From: Ifrita kowaldi | Lineage: Eukaryota; Chordata; Aves; Passeriformes; Cinclosomatidae | Direction: 5' to 3' | NCBI GenBank assembly: GCA_013398055.1 | Contig: VZRS01004408.1 | Location: 62,001 to 126,000, forward strand | DNA length: 64,000 bases | Part shown: piece by piece, positions 12,401-25,700 of the stretch | Numbering within the stretch: the stretch's first letter is position 1 | Layout of the letters: every line of letters begins with the position of its first letter | The notes under the pieces: model-generated | Told to the model about the DNA's origin: nothing | The model's input: only the letters and a program-made list of their open reading frames with translations | Databases searched by the model: none | Program-made: the position numbers and the translations under genes

Positions 12401-14786
12401 CTTGCAGAGGCAGTAACACATAAGTGGGTTGGTCCCACTTATGTTCACTCATTTGGCCACCTTCCCCCCCCAACAAGGCACTTGCTCCAAGTATTCATTG
12501 TCTGGCTGATGTTCAGATCACCTCCTGGGACTGGCCAAGTCACAGCTCCAGCTTTGCATGATTTGTGTCTGCCACAGCTACAAGAAAAATGAAGACCTGT
12601 GTGTCCAAAGTTTATGGCCTTTGAGAAGTGATGGGCTAAAGTAATGCCAGGTGCAGGGGATGGTGTTACTGCAGGTTAAATGCCATGCCTATAAATTACC
12701 ACCCCGTCACCCACTCTTGACTTTTAAAGCAGCTTTGAAAGACTATCCAGCTTCTTTGACAGGTCTCTCTTACCCCTCTAAATCTTCTCCCAAACATTGT
12801 GATGAACTGAATGAGTCAAGATTTACTAGATGAGCCATTGCAGCAAGAGGAGGCAGTTCATGACACGTGTTGACTGGGAGTGTGTAGCCAGCATGTGAAA
12901 CACTCTGAAAGGGGTCTGCTGGAAAAGGGCTGCCCCAGTGACACCATGGGGCTGACCTGCAGGCATGGCTGCCACAGTACCTGGCACAGACATGAGTGCT
13001 GCATTGTTGGTGCTAGTTGTTACCTCTGCTGAAAATTAAGGCTGGCAATTACTTTCAAGTAAAAGGTGGTTTATGCTTCTAGGGAAAGGTTAGTCTTAAA
13101 ATCATCGTGATGCTACAGTTGTCACTCGTTAAGGACCTTCTTGATATTCAGGGAAGAGAAATATCAAGTCCATATAAACAAATTTTATTGGGGGCTTAAT
13201 GAATCAGTAAGAGCATCCGTTCCTAGAGAGCGACAGTAAAGAGCTGTGTCTGCATGGTATCCTTGGAAATGAGACCTTTGCTTTGCCCTGCTCTTTGCAC
13301 AGATGCACACTGTTAGAAATATAGTTAATTCTTCTGGGCTTATGGTAAGTGTGCTGGTGAGAACCCAGTGGGATGAACAGACTTGTACATCTGTAGCCCT
13401 GAAAAGGCTGTCGTAATGCTTTGGAATGTCCTCATTCTGCAGACATGCATATAATCTCAGTGCTTCTACAGTAATTTTAGCCTGTATTATGCATTTAGAA
13501 CCACAATCACAGTACAGGAACATAGCCCTTTCGGGGCGTTGGTGCAAGGCCAAGGCGACATCTACCTTACTCTGTCAGTGTCTACAGTTGAGATGTGCTC
13601 CCTGGTCTACCACAATCCTAGGTCACCAGCCCTCAGGATGTGCCAGGTCCTTCAGGCTCTGGCAGGTACCTGTGTCTGAGCCAGGTGTCCAGCTCTGCTG
13701 GACAGGGGTGCTAAGTGAAGGAATACTGGAGGCAGCTGCAGTGAGCACATTTCCACCTGCATAGCTTATGTACCCAAACAGCTTAGATCTGCTGAGGAAT
13801 TGAACACAAATGGGGACCTTGCTACACCCTAGAGTTCAGGAGGTCTTTGCTTAATGTCCAGTCTTATGGGAGAGAGCATATTCAATGTTAGCTCTCATAA
13901 AGAATAAATATGCCTTCTGTAGTTTCCCTTCTATTAATAAACCCTAGGCAGCAAATACCAGGTGAAGATTCATCTTTGTAGGTGTTTGTGCAGATTCAAT
14001 TAAAAGAAGCCTGGTTACAGTTTACAAAATGCTTGGGACCAAAATAAATATATAAATTAGAAAGTGACAATTGTTGCACAGTCAGCCTCAGGTGGAACTG
14101 TAAGTGCTTGCATCCTGCTGGAGTTGGGACTGGATGTGTGCCTGACCCACCTGTGCTGGAAGAGCAGAGCTCTTGATGAGTTGCATTGCAATTTGCTCAT
14201 ATAAGTGCTTGTAAGAAGTTAATGACAGAAGTCTGATTTTTTTCCCCCTCTCACAGAAACAGGTTTGCTGTTCTTAAATGTTTTAAATTTTAAAAATCTA
14301 AGCCATGACTAAATGCATTTTAAAATGAAAGAGATATTTCTAATTATGTTTTAGCCTCTGTCTGGCCTCTGCATCTGAATTAGGAAGTAATTCAGAACAT
14401 CCTTGTGGCCTTTTCTTACCTGCTAGTAGTGTGGGTTTTGCATTAACTACTTCTGTGAAAAATTAGTCTTTCCTATTTGCCTCATTGTTTTTTCTACCTT
14501 TGAGAGAGACCCTTACAGTGGCTTCAATTTTAAAATAATTCATGTGGAGAGCTAAAAGTCAAGTGTGTTCCATTTTCAATGTTGGGGGGCATTTAGAGCA
14601 TAAAATCTAGGAAGTTAGAGCATTTCTGTGAGTGTTCTTGTGCAGTCTTTGGAGAGGGCACCTTTTATGAGGCTGTTAAGAGTAAAGGACAAGCCTGCAA
14701 AATGATGCTGTAGCACCTTTCTTGGGAGATCTCCTACACTTCATCTCCAATTCAAATGCTCATCCGTGTGTTTAATTTTCTTTCAG

Positions 14787-14883
14787 GTTCTGGGTTTATC
14801 ATGTGCAGCGGGAAGGAGAATCCAGACAGCGACGCTGACCTGGATGTGGATGGAGACGACACACTCGAATACGGGAAACCACA
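14787..14883 (+). CDS. RNF220: RNF220 coding exon (acidic linker)
   Basis: This 97-nt exon follows a TTTCTTTCAG acceptor and ends at a GTATCG donor. It starts with the last two bases of a glycine codon and reads SGFIMCSGKENP followed by an acidic run DSDADLDVDGDD, ending in GKP and the first two bases of a glutamine codon. This is the family's acidic linker before the coiled coil and RING, thought to be disordered. The donor is non-consensus after +2 (GTATCG) but is the only one that keeps phase with the next exon, where CA plus G makes the glutamine and TAC ACA GAG follows. Confidence 0.93.
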
Positions 14884-15880
14884 GTATCGTTTTTGAAAGG
14901 CTCTTACTGAGAGGGAAGCCAGAGGTGCATCTGCCCTGGGTGGATAATCTGTGTCCAGCCCTCCTGGAAATGGCACAGCCTTCTCCAGTTTCCGTGTTAT
15001 TTGAACTAGGAGGGATCCCAGTTACTCCCTCTGAGATCCTGCTGTTGATGCAGCACTACTTCAGACCTGGTTGAAGTCTATAGGAGACATTGCAAGGGAT
15101 CGGTTAGAGTTTCTCTATTCTATTTCATAAGCAATCTGTTGCCTCCATCCAGGTTTCTTCCATATGGATAGCTTTTCCTGCTTCATGGGTAGGAATTGAT
15201 TTTATTTTCCACAAGATACCCTTTTGTTTTCAAGGGGTTTGTGCAGTAAGTGCCATTCACCTTCCACTCTGAGAGGTTTGATTTTTTTTTTTTCCTTTCA
15301 TTAGACAATTCATGGGCAGCATTATCATTAAGGCATATTTTGGGAACTTCTCCATCTGGGGGAAGGCTCTTTGGACACAGCTCTGGGTGAGCTGTGGGCA
15401 GACTTCTGTCCCGCAGCAGTTCTAATAGGCATCAAGGAAGAATTCCTGCAAGGGCATGAGGCAGACACTGCCTTAGCTGTGATGAGGGGCAATGTATAAC
15501 TATAGAATTAGGTTTATTGAAATCTGGACCAGCCTTTAAGATTGAAGCTCCAACCCTTCACTGGTAGAAGAGCTCTGTATTTCAAACAGAATTTGTGAAA
15601 TTATGCAGGTTAGTTTTGCACAGGTTCAGGAACTGGTTTTCCCTTTCCAAGAAGCTGTAGAATCATGTTACTATGAAAAGATTTCTGTTTCTTTCCACCT
15701 AAAGCAAAACTTTAATCCAGAATTTAAAAGCAATGCCTTCATGGATACCAATCCCTCTTTTTTTAAGGTGTTCCCAGTTGGAAATAATTTGCTGTATATC
15801 CCAGACAGCGTCCTAACCATCTCAAAAGCCTTTCCACTGTCTGCAGCAGGGCTGTACGTTCCTTAACCCTTTGTGCTCAG
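14884..15880 (+). other. RNF220: RNF220 intron
   Basis: A 997-bp intron with a GTATCG donor and a TTTGTGCTCAG acceptor. I see no feature beyond a short T-run near 15280. Confidence 0.88.
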
Positions 15881-15967
15881 GTACACAGAGGCAGACATTA
15901 TCCCTTGCACTGGAGAAGAGCCAGGTGAAGCCAAAGAAAGGGAGGCGCTCCGAGGTGCTGTTTTAAA
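15881..15967 (+). CDS. RNF220: RNF220 coding exon
   Basis: An 87-nt exon between a TGTGCTCAG acceptor and a GTAAGT donor. It reads YTEADIIPCTGEEPGEAKE, then REALRGAVL, and ends with two bases of an asparagine codon completed by the next exon. It matches the conserved linker of RNF220 with one conservative change (valine to isoleucine) from the mammalian form as I remember it. The segment is acidic and has no recognised fold. Confidence 0.94.
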
Positions 15968-17255
15968 GTAAGTATCATGCCTTTCTAAATTACTGCATTC
16001 ATTACTTAGGGGAGGTTGTGAAAAATACCTGTTCACTTGAGTGCGAGGGTTGCAACAAGAGACTTATAAAGAAGCATAGTCTGACAGGTGGGTCTGCATT
16101 TCTGCCTGTGCAGCCTCAGTAAAGCCTCCCTGCACACTCTCACTCTCTGAGCCACCCCACTGCCCAGCTAGTGCCATCTTTGCCCTGAACAGTGCTGGAC
16201 AGAGGATGAATTCTGGCAGTGAGGAACTGTGCTGTACTAAGGCTTTACACATCATCCTGCTTCATGATGAAATGTGGACTCTTAGCAGTACAGTGTGATG
16301 GCACTGGAATCTTGGTTGGCACAGTAGGAGTCTGGCACCCCATGTGTGGCTTCATTGCATCCGATTGCATGACATTACATGTTGTGGGATGTGCAAACTG
16401 ATCCTTCTGTATTCAGCTCTGGGTTGGGGCAGGATGTGTGCTTTGCCCACATACTTATGTGGAGAATGTAGGCAGCCAGCATTCAGGGCACTCGGGGAAG
16501 CATTCCAGGCAAATAAAATGAGTCTTAACAGGAAGCTAGGATTGCTTTCTAAGCCCTCTGCCCTGCATAAAACAGGACTTAAATTACCCCTCTATCTCTT
16601 TCACTGAGTGATCCTGTGGGGTCAAGGTTGAAGTGATTGATAGAGCAGTGAAATGAAGTTTTCTTACTGCTTAGCCTGTCGCAAACACTAGTTCAAAATT
16701 AGGTTTCACTCCATAGAAAAGTGGCATTTGCCACATCCAAACCATTGGTCCATTCAATACTTTGCTAACCATGCTAGTCCAAAGGCAGGGCCTCAAAGAT
16801 GCTGAAGCTCCTTCACAGCCAGGACTCTGGTATTGTAGCAGGAGGATACTGGGTTATCAGTGGCTACGGACATTCAGTGCTTGGTGAAAGAACTGAGGAC
16901 CTGAAGCCAGGTGACCCAGTTCCTTCATGTGGCTTGCACCTAACACATTGTTTTGCTGTTTGAGCAAGGTCCTCACACATTTCCTGGACTTGTTGGCCCA
17001 TCTCTTCAACATGAGAGGTGATGTTGCTGGTAAAAGCACCTTGAAATTCTGTTGAGTTTCTGTAGCAATGCAATAGTGTCACTGATGCCATGAAGCATGA
17101 GTGTGTTTTTTGGCTGGCCATCTGCTCACATTTTGAAGCTTAGACTGATGGATAGAAGTATTGAGAGAGAAGTGGTGGGTGGAAGGGGTAGCTTTTCCTG
17201 AGCAGCAATATTTTTTTGTATTCAATCTTTAGCATATTGTCCTTTTCTCTTTTAG
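15968..17255 (+). other. RNF220: RNF220 intron
   Basis: A 1.29 kb intron with a consensus GTAAGT donor and a pyrimidine-rich CCTTTTCTCTTTTAG acceptor. I see nothing else in it. Confidence 0.88.
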
Positions 17256-17311
17256 TGGTGGCACACCAAGTACTCGAATAACACCAGAGTTTTCTAAATG
17301 GGCCAGCGATG
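17256..17311 (+). CDS. RNF220: RNF220 coding micro-exon
   Basis: A 56-nt exon. Its first T completes asparagine, and it then reads GGTPSTRITPEFSKWASD with a trailing G. The donor is GTGAGT. The family carries GGPPSTRITPEF here, so one proline is threonine in this species. Introns on both sides keep phase with the flanking exons. Confidence 0.93.
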
Positions 17312-19034
17312 GTGAGTGTTGAAATTGTAAATTGTTGATTGATACACTGCAGGAGGGCAGATACATAGTCCATGTCTTCTGCTTGCCAGTACTTAGGAGA
17401 GGTAGTTACTAATGCTCTTGCAGTGTGTCATCAGATATGTATGCACATAAAAACACACTATCTTTTTGAAACTTTACAGCACAATTAATTGTCATTAATG
17501 GCATCTGGGGAAGTTCTCAAAAATGCCTGTGTAACGGGTATGGTGATGAGAGGTGGGGGTTGGATTGACTTGATGTCATGTTACGGAAAGGCGAGCTGCT
17601 ATATTACAGAGGGAGCTGCAGAGCCTGACAATGTGATGGTGGTGTTCAACTGCTGGACGTTTAAACTACACAGGTGCACCTGTTGTTGGGTTTTTTTCAA
17701 CTGCTTTACTATATTCCCTTCTTTGAGGGGATATGCTAGAGACTTGTATCTTTTGGAAAGATCTTGTCCTTGCTGGCCTTTGTATGGCAAGAAAAACCTA
17801 CAACTCTGAAGCCCTCACCTTTGGAATAGCAACTCTAGGATCTGTCCTATTTCATGACTTGTAGTTGAGACTCCAGAGCAAAGGAGCTAATGTGAATATG
17901 TACCTTTGCATACATTACTTGAAAGCTCATCGCATTAAGAAGGAACAGGGAAGTGTTAAACCCATTCCACTGCTGGGGGTTTTTATTCAGTGCCAGCAGC
18001 ACTGTAAGTGTAAGCAGCAACCTAGTGCAAATATGAGAATAATAAAACCTGGCGCTTTCCAGCTGTAGATGCCAAATCCATTTCCAGAGCTGGGCAGTGT
18101 TGCTCCAGCTCCCTTAGGAAGGAAACTGAAGCTCAGCGACCTGAAGAGACATGTCCCAATGATTTTGTTCCCTGTTTTGTTCCTGTCATGCTTTGGGCAT
18201 TTGATTCCCAGCCTTGAAAGTACCTACAAGACATAACTACTTGCCAGTGGGAGTGGGGGAAGGGAGTAAAACCAGTTTTGCCAAGGGCATGATGGTTAAA
18301 TGGAGAACATAGGATATCTATCGCAGGCATTTTCTTCTGTGGGATAGGCAATCACATTTATTTTCTGTGATGTAGAAGCACTTGCTCGTAGGTATGATCA
18401 GCTTCAGTAGCTACAGCCACGGAGGTGATGAGGAGGCAGCCCTGATGACATTTGCTATGAGCTGTTTTCTTCATACCTTCTACCTGAATCTATGGTTATG
18501 AGCTTACAACCCTGGGGCTGGTTCATCTTCTCACCTCCAACTGGTGTCTCACACCCTCTCCAGTGCTGGGAGCAGCCATGATGAGGAGACTATTCTGTCA
18601 TTCTAGTTACCTGGCATATATTTTTCTGCTTATATCTGAGGGGTCTCAGCAAATGGAAGAGGCTGAGAGCAGGGTCTGGGCTGGGTGGATTTGCTCTGAG
18701 CCCACCTTTCTAGAAGTACACTTCCATGTGCCAGCTGCATCAACCCTTCTGAATTAAATCCTGGCTTAAACAATGGGTACATCGGTGGGGGTCAGGTCAC
18801 TATGAAGTGGAGAGAGAGCAGGGTTGTATTTTGAGCCCTGAATCATAGAAATGTACTGTCCAGAGAGACCCCCCCTGCCAGACAGGGACACTTAGCATCA
18901 GTCACTTCTCTCTGTTACCAAGAACTGGCATGAAAATGACTCATTGGGGTCCTCTGAAACTGTGACTTGCTCAGACTATTTCATTGCAATGATCTAATGT
19001 TCTCTTACTAATTTTTCTGTTCTTCCCTCCACAG
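17312..19034 (+). other. RNF220: RNF220 intron
   Basis: A 1.72 kb intron with a GTGAGT donor and a TTCTTCCCTCCACAG acceptor. A short stretch near 18843 (AATCATAGAAATGTACTGTCC) faintly recalls a CR1 terminus but is too weak to call. Confidence 0.88.
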
Positions 19035-19113
19035 AAATGCCCTCAACGAGTAATGGTGAAAGCAGTAAACAGGAGACCATGCAGAAGACCTGTAAGAACA
19101 GTGACATTGAAAA
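19035..19113 (+). CDS. RNF220: RNF220 coding exon
   Basis: A 79-nt exon. With the preceding G it reads EMPSTSNGESSKQETMQK, then TCKNSDIE, and ends with two bases of the lysine codon that the exon at 33874 completes. It is serine- and lysine-rich and leads into the coiled coil encoded by the next exon. The donor is GTGAGT. The following intron is 14.8 kb. Confidence 0.94.
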
Positions 19114-22100
19114 GTGAGTGTGAAGTGGGTAGCTTCCCTTTTTCTTGTTTTAAAGAACCAGAGTGTCCCATCTGGTGCTCCCAGCAGCAGTGGTAATCCG
19201 AAGGTAGGCATATTTGAAGCTTTTATCACTGAGAAGGGAAGTCGTGCTGCAACACAAAACCTGAACTTGGAACACTCACTACTGCTGTGTTCACAGAGGG
19301 CTTGTGTGGAGTTCTCCACCAGATATCTGTGAGGGCAGGTACCCAGTGACAAGGAATTGGGCATAGCTTCCAAAGGGCTTCTCCACTGCAAACTGCCTTC
19401 TTTTAAATTATGTAAATAGATATATTCATGCTTGCTTTCTGTATATTCCACCTTTCATCTCTCAACAAAAGGTAGTCTCCCCCTCGCAGCACTGTAACTT
19501 AGCAGAAGTCTCACAGAGGGAATTCCTTTTTGCTTAAGATCTATATTGAGCCTTTGTATGGTTCCTAACAGAAATAATGTCTCAGTTTCTGAGGTTTTTA
19601 CCTGCAGCCCTTTCAGTGGTTCAGAAGTTTAAGTCCCAGTGTTTGAATATACAGTAGTGCAGGGACTGCTGGGCATCTCCTTTCCTGTCCCCTTCTGCTC
19701 ACTGGATGTGCTGCAGTCTAGTGTGGAATAGAAATAAAAGGGTTTATCTGCACTGTTCATTTGAGTAACCTCTATTCTAAGCCTCCTTCCACATGCTGCT
19801 GGGGTGACTTACTGCTTGGGCAGATTTGATGGTCCAAGTGTAAAACCACAGGCTGTTCTCTGCTGCTGTGGGATGGAGCAGTGTTTTAAGTTGATTATTG
19901 CCTGATATAAAACATTGCCCCAAGATCAAGTGAGAGACCAAACAACTTGAGTGAGGTGGAAGCAATGATTTAATGGTGGGTTTTAAATATTGCATTTTGG
20001 GGTAAGATCCATGGATAATTTGGGATGGGGAAACATCTAGTGGTGTAGCATTAAGTTGACTTTACAGAAAGTTGTCATTTTTCTAATGTAGTTTGTTGTC
20101 CTCCTGCCCCTGCTCCTGACTTGAGAGGTTGCGTCCCTGGCACATTTTTGGATCTCTGCCATTTCAGGCAGCCTGGCAGAGCATATGTTCACAGTCAGAG
20201 TTAACTGGGGAAAATCCCTGCTGCAGAGGGAACTTTAACCCTGCTTTGCTGTCTTGGCACTTTCCTTTCTACAAGCCCTTGTGTTAGCGTGTCCCAAATG
20301 TTGGCTGTCTGCCATTCAATGCTTCTCGGTCAGCAGACTTTGGCCAAGGACCACTGAGTCTGGGAGCCTGCAGGTCAGTGCAGAACCAGATTTGTCCTTA
20401 GAGTGAGCCAACTATTGCATGCTGTCTTGGTGGCAAGGACTCATCCCTTCTGCCCTAATCTGTCAGCCTGTGTCTCAGCTGCTGCTTGGCTTCCCTTTGG
20501 GCCTCCTGCCTGACAGCTCAGCAGCCCTCCACCCTCCCAGATCCACTCCTATTGAAAATCTTTAAACTGTAGGAGCTGAAAGGATTTGACATTTTCCAGA
20601 ACACTTGAGCTCAAGTGATAAAATTGACATAGCTTTAATAATCTGATCAAAGAGGCTTTAGCTAGCACCTTTTGAAGGGTCCCAGAATCCTTTCCAAACA
20701 ACTCTCATGCTAACGCTGCTGTGAAGTGTGGAGAGTGAGTATGTGTGTGCATCTATGCACACACACCTTGCTCTGCAATAACCTTGCCTGCTAAAGCTTC
20801 AGTTCTGCTAAAAGTCAGTAAAACCCAATAGAAATTACAGGAAATTCCTTAAATGTCTTGTTCAGTCTTTCCAATAATGTTAATTTTTGAAAGTAGCAGA
20901 GGGACCTTTTTATTTAAGGTACTTTATTTCACTGAGGTTCAGAAAACAAGATGGTGTTTCAGGTGGAGAATTCCTAGCTGCCTTTTTTTTTTTCCTCGCT
21001 CCTTTCCTTTGAGATTCATGTGTGATAAATAGTTTCTGTCCTGCCAGTTAAGGAGTCTGAATGCTCTGTGTGCTTGTCTGTGTAGAGGGGTTCTGTTAAA
21101 TTAATTGATAACAGGGATCAGAGCTAGAAGCCTACAGAAAAGGAGGGGGAAGGGTATCTCACTGTCTGGCTGCTTACCACTCCACTGCTGAGCCATGATA
21201 TATGGCGACCCAGCCCAACAGGCTAAATTGATTCATCTCTAGTTCCTGTTTCTTAATCTGGAGCTAAATTGGTTTCATTTTTCTTGTTTTGGGTGGTGCT
21301 TACAGGAAGTTTTTGGCAGCATCACTTTACTCCATTGTTTGTAACTTCAATTTTTGCCTTTAAATCTGAGCATTATTGATTGGCATGTTAAACCTTGTGT
21401 AGCATCTGATTAGCATTTTTAAAATTGTCCAGAAGCCCATGGCTTAGCACCTGTGTCAGCTGTGCTCTCTGTTTAGAGCACTGGCTAATAGAGTTAGCAG
21501 TGATCTGCCTATTGATCCTTCTCTCATAAGAATGACATTCCTTCCTCCCCTCTTCCAAAAATAAGTCCAGGCAAAGAGAGTAGTGTGTTTTTGTTTGTTT
21601 TTTAATCCATTAATACAGTACAGTGAGCAGTTCTCCTTTTGGCACACAGCTGAATTTCTTCACTTGAGCAAGTTAATTTAATCCAAACATGGGGTTTTAT
21701 GGCAGAGTCTCTTGCATGTAGAACAGCTAGATGGGGTTTGGGGTAAGTCTGTGTTTCTTGCTCTGCTCCTTGTGCTGTGTCAGATCATCAGGAACTTGGA
21801 CAAGTTGATCTTATCTGTGTAGCGTTGAACTTCAGGTGGCAGCCAGGGGTAGTGGGAAGCATGTGTCTGGAAGACACGCTGGGGTGCTGAAGGCTTTTGA
21901 GGAGAGGTGAAGAAGCACCACACCATCTGAGCCCTGCCTGTCTGCTGAAGACCCCAGCCACCACCAAGGCAAAGCTCAGCTTGTTCAATGCCCCTTTACC
22001 TCAGCTTGGGAAGCCGCTTTGCTCAGAGAGCAGCTGGTCCCTAATTGCCCAGGCACCCTCCCTGATGCCTCCACTGACGTCGGACTCTCAGCAGAAGCAG

Positions 22101-22339
22101 TGCTGCTCACAGAGAGCTGCAAAAAGATCCTTCCCCACAAAAAGTCTTTCTCCCTGCCTTCTGAGGGTCTGGTGCCATTTTGAAACCGAGGTTCCCCAGG
22201 GTTAAAAGCCAGCATCTTAATTCAGAGTGCCAATGTTCAATTTTGCTTTCTGCCACCAGACTAGATTGCAGGCCAGCGAGAGAGTCTGGGTTAGTGGCCC
22301 ACTGGGTCACCTCCCATTTGTTTTCCTCAATTTTGTGTT

Positions 22340-22600
22340 GTCATAAATTCATTCCAGCCCGTTGTGGTTGATCAGTTTATCTCCGCCGGGGCAGGGAGCG
22401 CTGCGAGCATGATATATGGCACAGAGCATTGTAGCCAGCCTCTCCATGAATCACTCCAGCTGTTTGGTGTCAGCCCCAAAGCAAACAGGACCCGGCCGCT
22501 GAGCATTGACTACGATGAGCTCAGTATGGGAAGAGACATGACGTATGAATGTTTATTTAATAATTCTCTAATATTTCCAGCAGAGTGTGGCTGTGCCTTC
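22340..22600. promoter_or_regulatory. Candidate conserved noncoding element
   Basis: Repeat-free block with TTGTGGTTGATCAGTTTATC, a GC-rich centre (CTCCGCCGGGGC), CATGATATATGGC at 22408-22420, and an ATGACGTATGAATG cyclic-AMP-response-like site followed by TTTATTTAATAATT. The mix of GC core and homeodomain-like AT sites is typical of conserved enhancers. Open frames across it do not resemble a known protein. Confidence 0.32.
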
Positions 22601-22744
22601 TGGGAGGGGTGAAAGGGGGGGAGGTTGAAGAGGGAAACTCTAATCTGTTGGGGTGGGTCATAAATCAGGCAGACAACATCATTAATCAGGGATGGGACAG
22701 AAGTGGAAGGAGGTGGGACTGAAACTGCCATCCTCGTTGGGAAG

Positions 22745-22770
22745 NNNNNNNNNNNNNNNNNNNNNNNNNN
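22745..22770. other. Assembly gap (26 N)
   Basis: Run of N in the large RNF220 intron, with no obvious repeat at either edge. Confidence 0.99.
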
Positions 22771-25700
22771 TTTCTGATTCTGCTTGGCCCCAGCCACACT
22801 GCCCACATAATAGCAAACCCGGACACAGGGGTGTTTGAGTGAGTATGCTACCTTTGCTCTGAACCTTGCAATACAAGCCTGCCAAGCATTAAATCCCTTT
22901 ATAATTATCTTCTTTATATAACACTTCATGCTTATCATGCTTCATTGGGTGAGACGCTTGTTGGGTTAAAAAGAGGGTTTTAGAGACAAAAAGCAATTGT
23001 GTTTGTTTTATTTTTCCTGTCTCCTCTTTCTTCCCCTTCCCCCCCACCTTGCCTCTTTCCAATCCAGCTGTTTTGAAACATTGGCTCTGGAGGGGCTCTG
23101 GCACAGCAGCACAGGGAGGAGCATCAGCTAAAATTAAACAAAGTTTAGATAGGGGTCCTTGTGCAAAGAGACAGGCATGTGAGAGCAGGCAGGGAGGTAG
23201 CAGTGTCTGTTGGGGAGACCCTGCTCCGAGGCAGACGCGTCCAGGTGCATGGAGTGTGAAGCCAGAGGATTAGCAGAGGCCTGAAAGGGAAGGAGCTGCG
23301 CTTAGGCTGGTATGTCAGAGGAAAACAGAAGCTGTTGAGAATTCACACCACAGGATAAGCACTTCCCAGCCCTTCTCCACAGTGTCACACCTTTAACAGG
23401 CTTTGCTGGGAGACAAGAACATCTCATAGCAAAGGCAGAATTAAAAAATTAACTTGAGTCATAAATGAACTAACCCTTTGTGCTCTGCTAAGTGAGAGCA
23501 TGATGCTGCTGGTGGGTCCAGTACTAGAGCAGCCCATGTGAACTTGGGAGAGGATTTGGAACACTGAACTAAAGTGTGGGATTGTCAAAGCCAGGCCGAG
23601 AAAGAGCTGCTGGGCTGTGCTGCTTGTGTCCAGATTTTTATCTTTATTAGGTTTTAGTTCTTTTCAGTAATTCAGTATGTAATACTGTGTTTGTACTGTA
23701 TACTGATGTTCAGTGTTGAAAGGATGCAGAGATAGATGCTCCATTTCTTTATGAAGTGAGGCTTTGGCATTACTTCTTCCTCTGGAATGTGACAGTGGAG
23801 ACCAGAGTGCCGGGCTGTGTTTATTCTGCTCCCTCTTTTAACTGTTGGAGAGAAGTTGCATGTGCCAGTGATGGTTTCAAACATTATAACCACTGTGCAA
23901 ATTGAAATTGTATCAGTGTCGGGTTCTTCACAGGCTGGTGGTTAACGAAGCTTAGCGAGGCAGGCTGTGACTGTACAAGCTCAGACCTGGGGGTGGGTGG
24001 TATCTCTGTTTAGTGCAGCGTTGTCCAGAGGTCTGGTCTGATTTCATGCCTTGAGGCAGTTTTCTATAGATTTTGACATCTTCATATAGGAAGGGACTCT
24101 TATTTCTGTTGAACCTGTGATGTTTTAAAGCTGAAGCATCTGCAAACCCAAGAGAGCTGCTGGCTTCAGGGGCAGTAGGTTCTGCATCCCTATCCCATAA
24201 CTGGTGAAAAACCCAGGATGGAATTTTATTCCTGCGCTGGGGACGCGGTTTAGGCATCTTGCAATTTACGTCTCTTTGCCTGCCCCTTCTTTTCTTTTTT
24301 CTTTTCTTAGTTTCAGAAATGCTGTTAACTTTAATTTGTAGAGTTGCTTCCTGGGAATGAAAAATCGATGGGGGGCTATCGCAGTGTGAAATTCGACTGT
24401 CACTATTGAGCTATAGAGTTACCAAGATGTCTTAGAAGGTAAAAAATAAATCGTGGCCCAGCAAGTGCTCAGCTGTGCTATTTCAAAGGGGATATGAGGC
24501 TGATGGTCTGTTAGAGGGTACTTCAGTTAGATGGATGATGATTCCCTGTGAAATATTGGAGTTATTCCATAGGTAAGAGAAACTTTAGCTTATAAAACAC
24601 AAACAGCTGCCTTCCAGCAGACGAATTCTGCCCTTAGATGTGTGAGCAGCTTCTCAGAGAGAGGACTCGTCCCTAAAATTAGCCTGTCATGTTTAACATT
24701 GTCTCTGATGGAGCATTGTGGATCTTGCCATGTTCCTTCTGAAAATATTTTGAGGATGTGACTGTTTATTCACATCCCTTAGCTATGCTGCAAGAATTTA
24801 GAGTCAGGGACTGATACTATTTTTTTTAGGAAATGTTTGTGTGGTGCCCAGCTGCTCTCAAGAGAAAAGTAGCAATTATCTTTACATAGGCTGCATTCCC
24901 TGTTTGGATGAAAATGTTCCTTTGAAGAGCAGAAAAGGGATCATGTTGTGTCCCACCTGCTGCCAGTTTGCTGTCTCTCTCCTGCATCTGCTGAGGGGCA
25001 GCCCTGGCTGCACAGGGCTGGCTCTGTGCTGGTGGTGACAGCACTACTGCTTTCCTTGGCACTCACAGACTGTTGTGGCAGGACTCAGTAAGTGTTTGTG
25101 CTGTGCCAGCTGCTGTATGACAACAGGATGGTTGTAATTACAGCTCTTGGTAGTTTATGCATTTCTTAGGCTACAGTTAGTAAGTATAAATATGTAATAG
25201 GACTTTAAAAAGGACCAGTTTGTGTTAGTCCTCATTAAACTGTGTCAGGGATAGCTGTAGAGTGGGTAATTATTTTTCTTACACTTGCATGCACAGTTGC
25301 AGTACCACTGAGGGTAGCTTACTGCTGCAAGGAGGAGCATTAAGACATTTAGTTGGAGCTTGGTAAAGATTTCCCAAAGAATTTAATGACAGAAGAATTC
25401 ATTGTGCTTTCATACCTGCTTCAACTCTATAACACAGAACCCGGCACTGCCTTTACTGAAGCAATGTAATAGCAAGTAATGTAATTAAAGTAGTTTAATA
25501 TCCGTGTTGATTTTTTGTCCTCACTTCAGTGTTGTTGCTTTTCCTAACCTTACACCCCACTGCTACAGGCACTTCATCCTATTTCTCCATTACCTTTTTT
25601 TCTTCCTTTTTGATTATTTTGTCTGCAAAAAGCTGTTGTTTCCCGCACAGTTGCATAAGCATTCCTGCTTTTTCCTCAGATAGCTAGCTCATGACCTGTC

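Larger units (their letters stand above)
1..14786 (+). other. RNF220: RNF220 intron (5' end outside window)
   Basis: This 14.8 kb stretch precedes the first exon in the window. It has no exon I can recognise; short open frames on both strands lack coding character. It contains a G-run (3479-3495), a CpG-rich block (about 3590-3800), two adjacent conserved-element candidates (about 7030-7960), a CA repeat beside an assembly gap (9350-9422), and otherwise unremarkable AT-rich sequence. The exon joining 14787 must end with a single G of a glycine codon, as the phase requires, and it lies left of position 1. Confidence 0.85.

Noticed and set aside
15603..15866. 87-codon frame just upstream of the exon at 15881
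   Set aside because: It stops before the exon acceptor, is in an intron, and its residues do not match the family.
18840..18900. Possible CR1 terminus (AATCATAGAAATG...)
   Set aside because: Only about a dozen bases fit and the neighbouring sequence does not follow a CR1 consensus.
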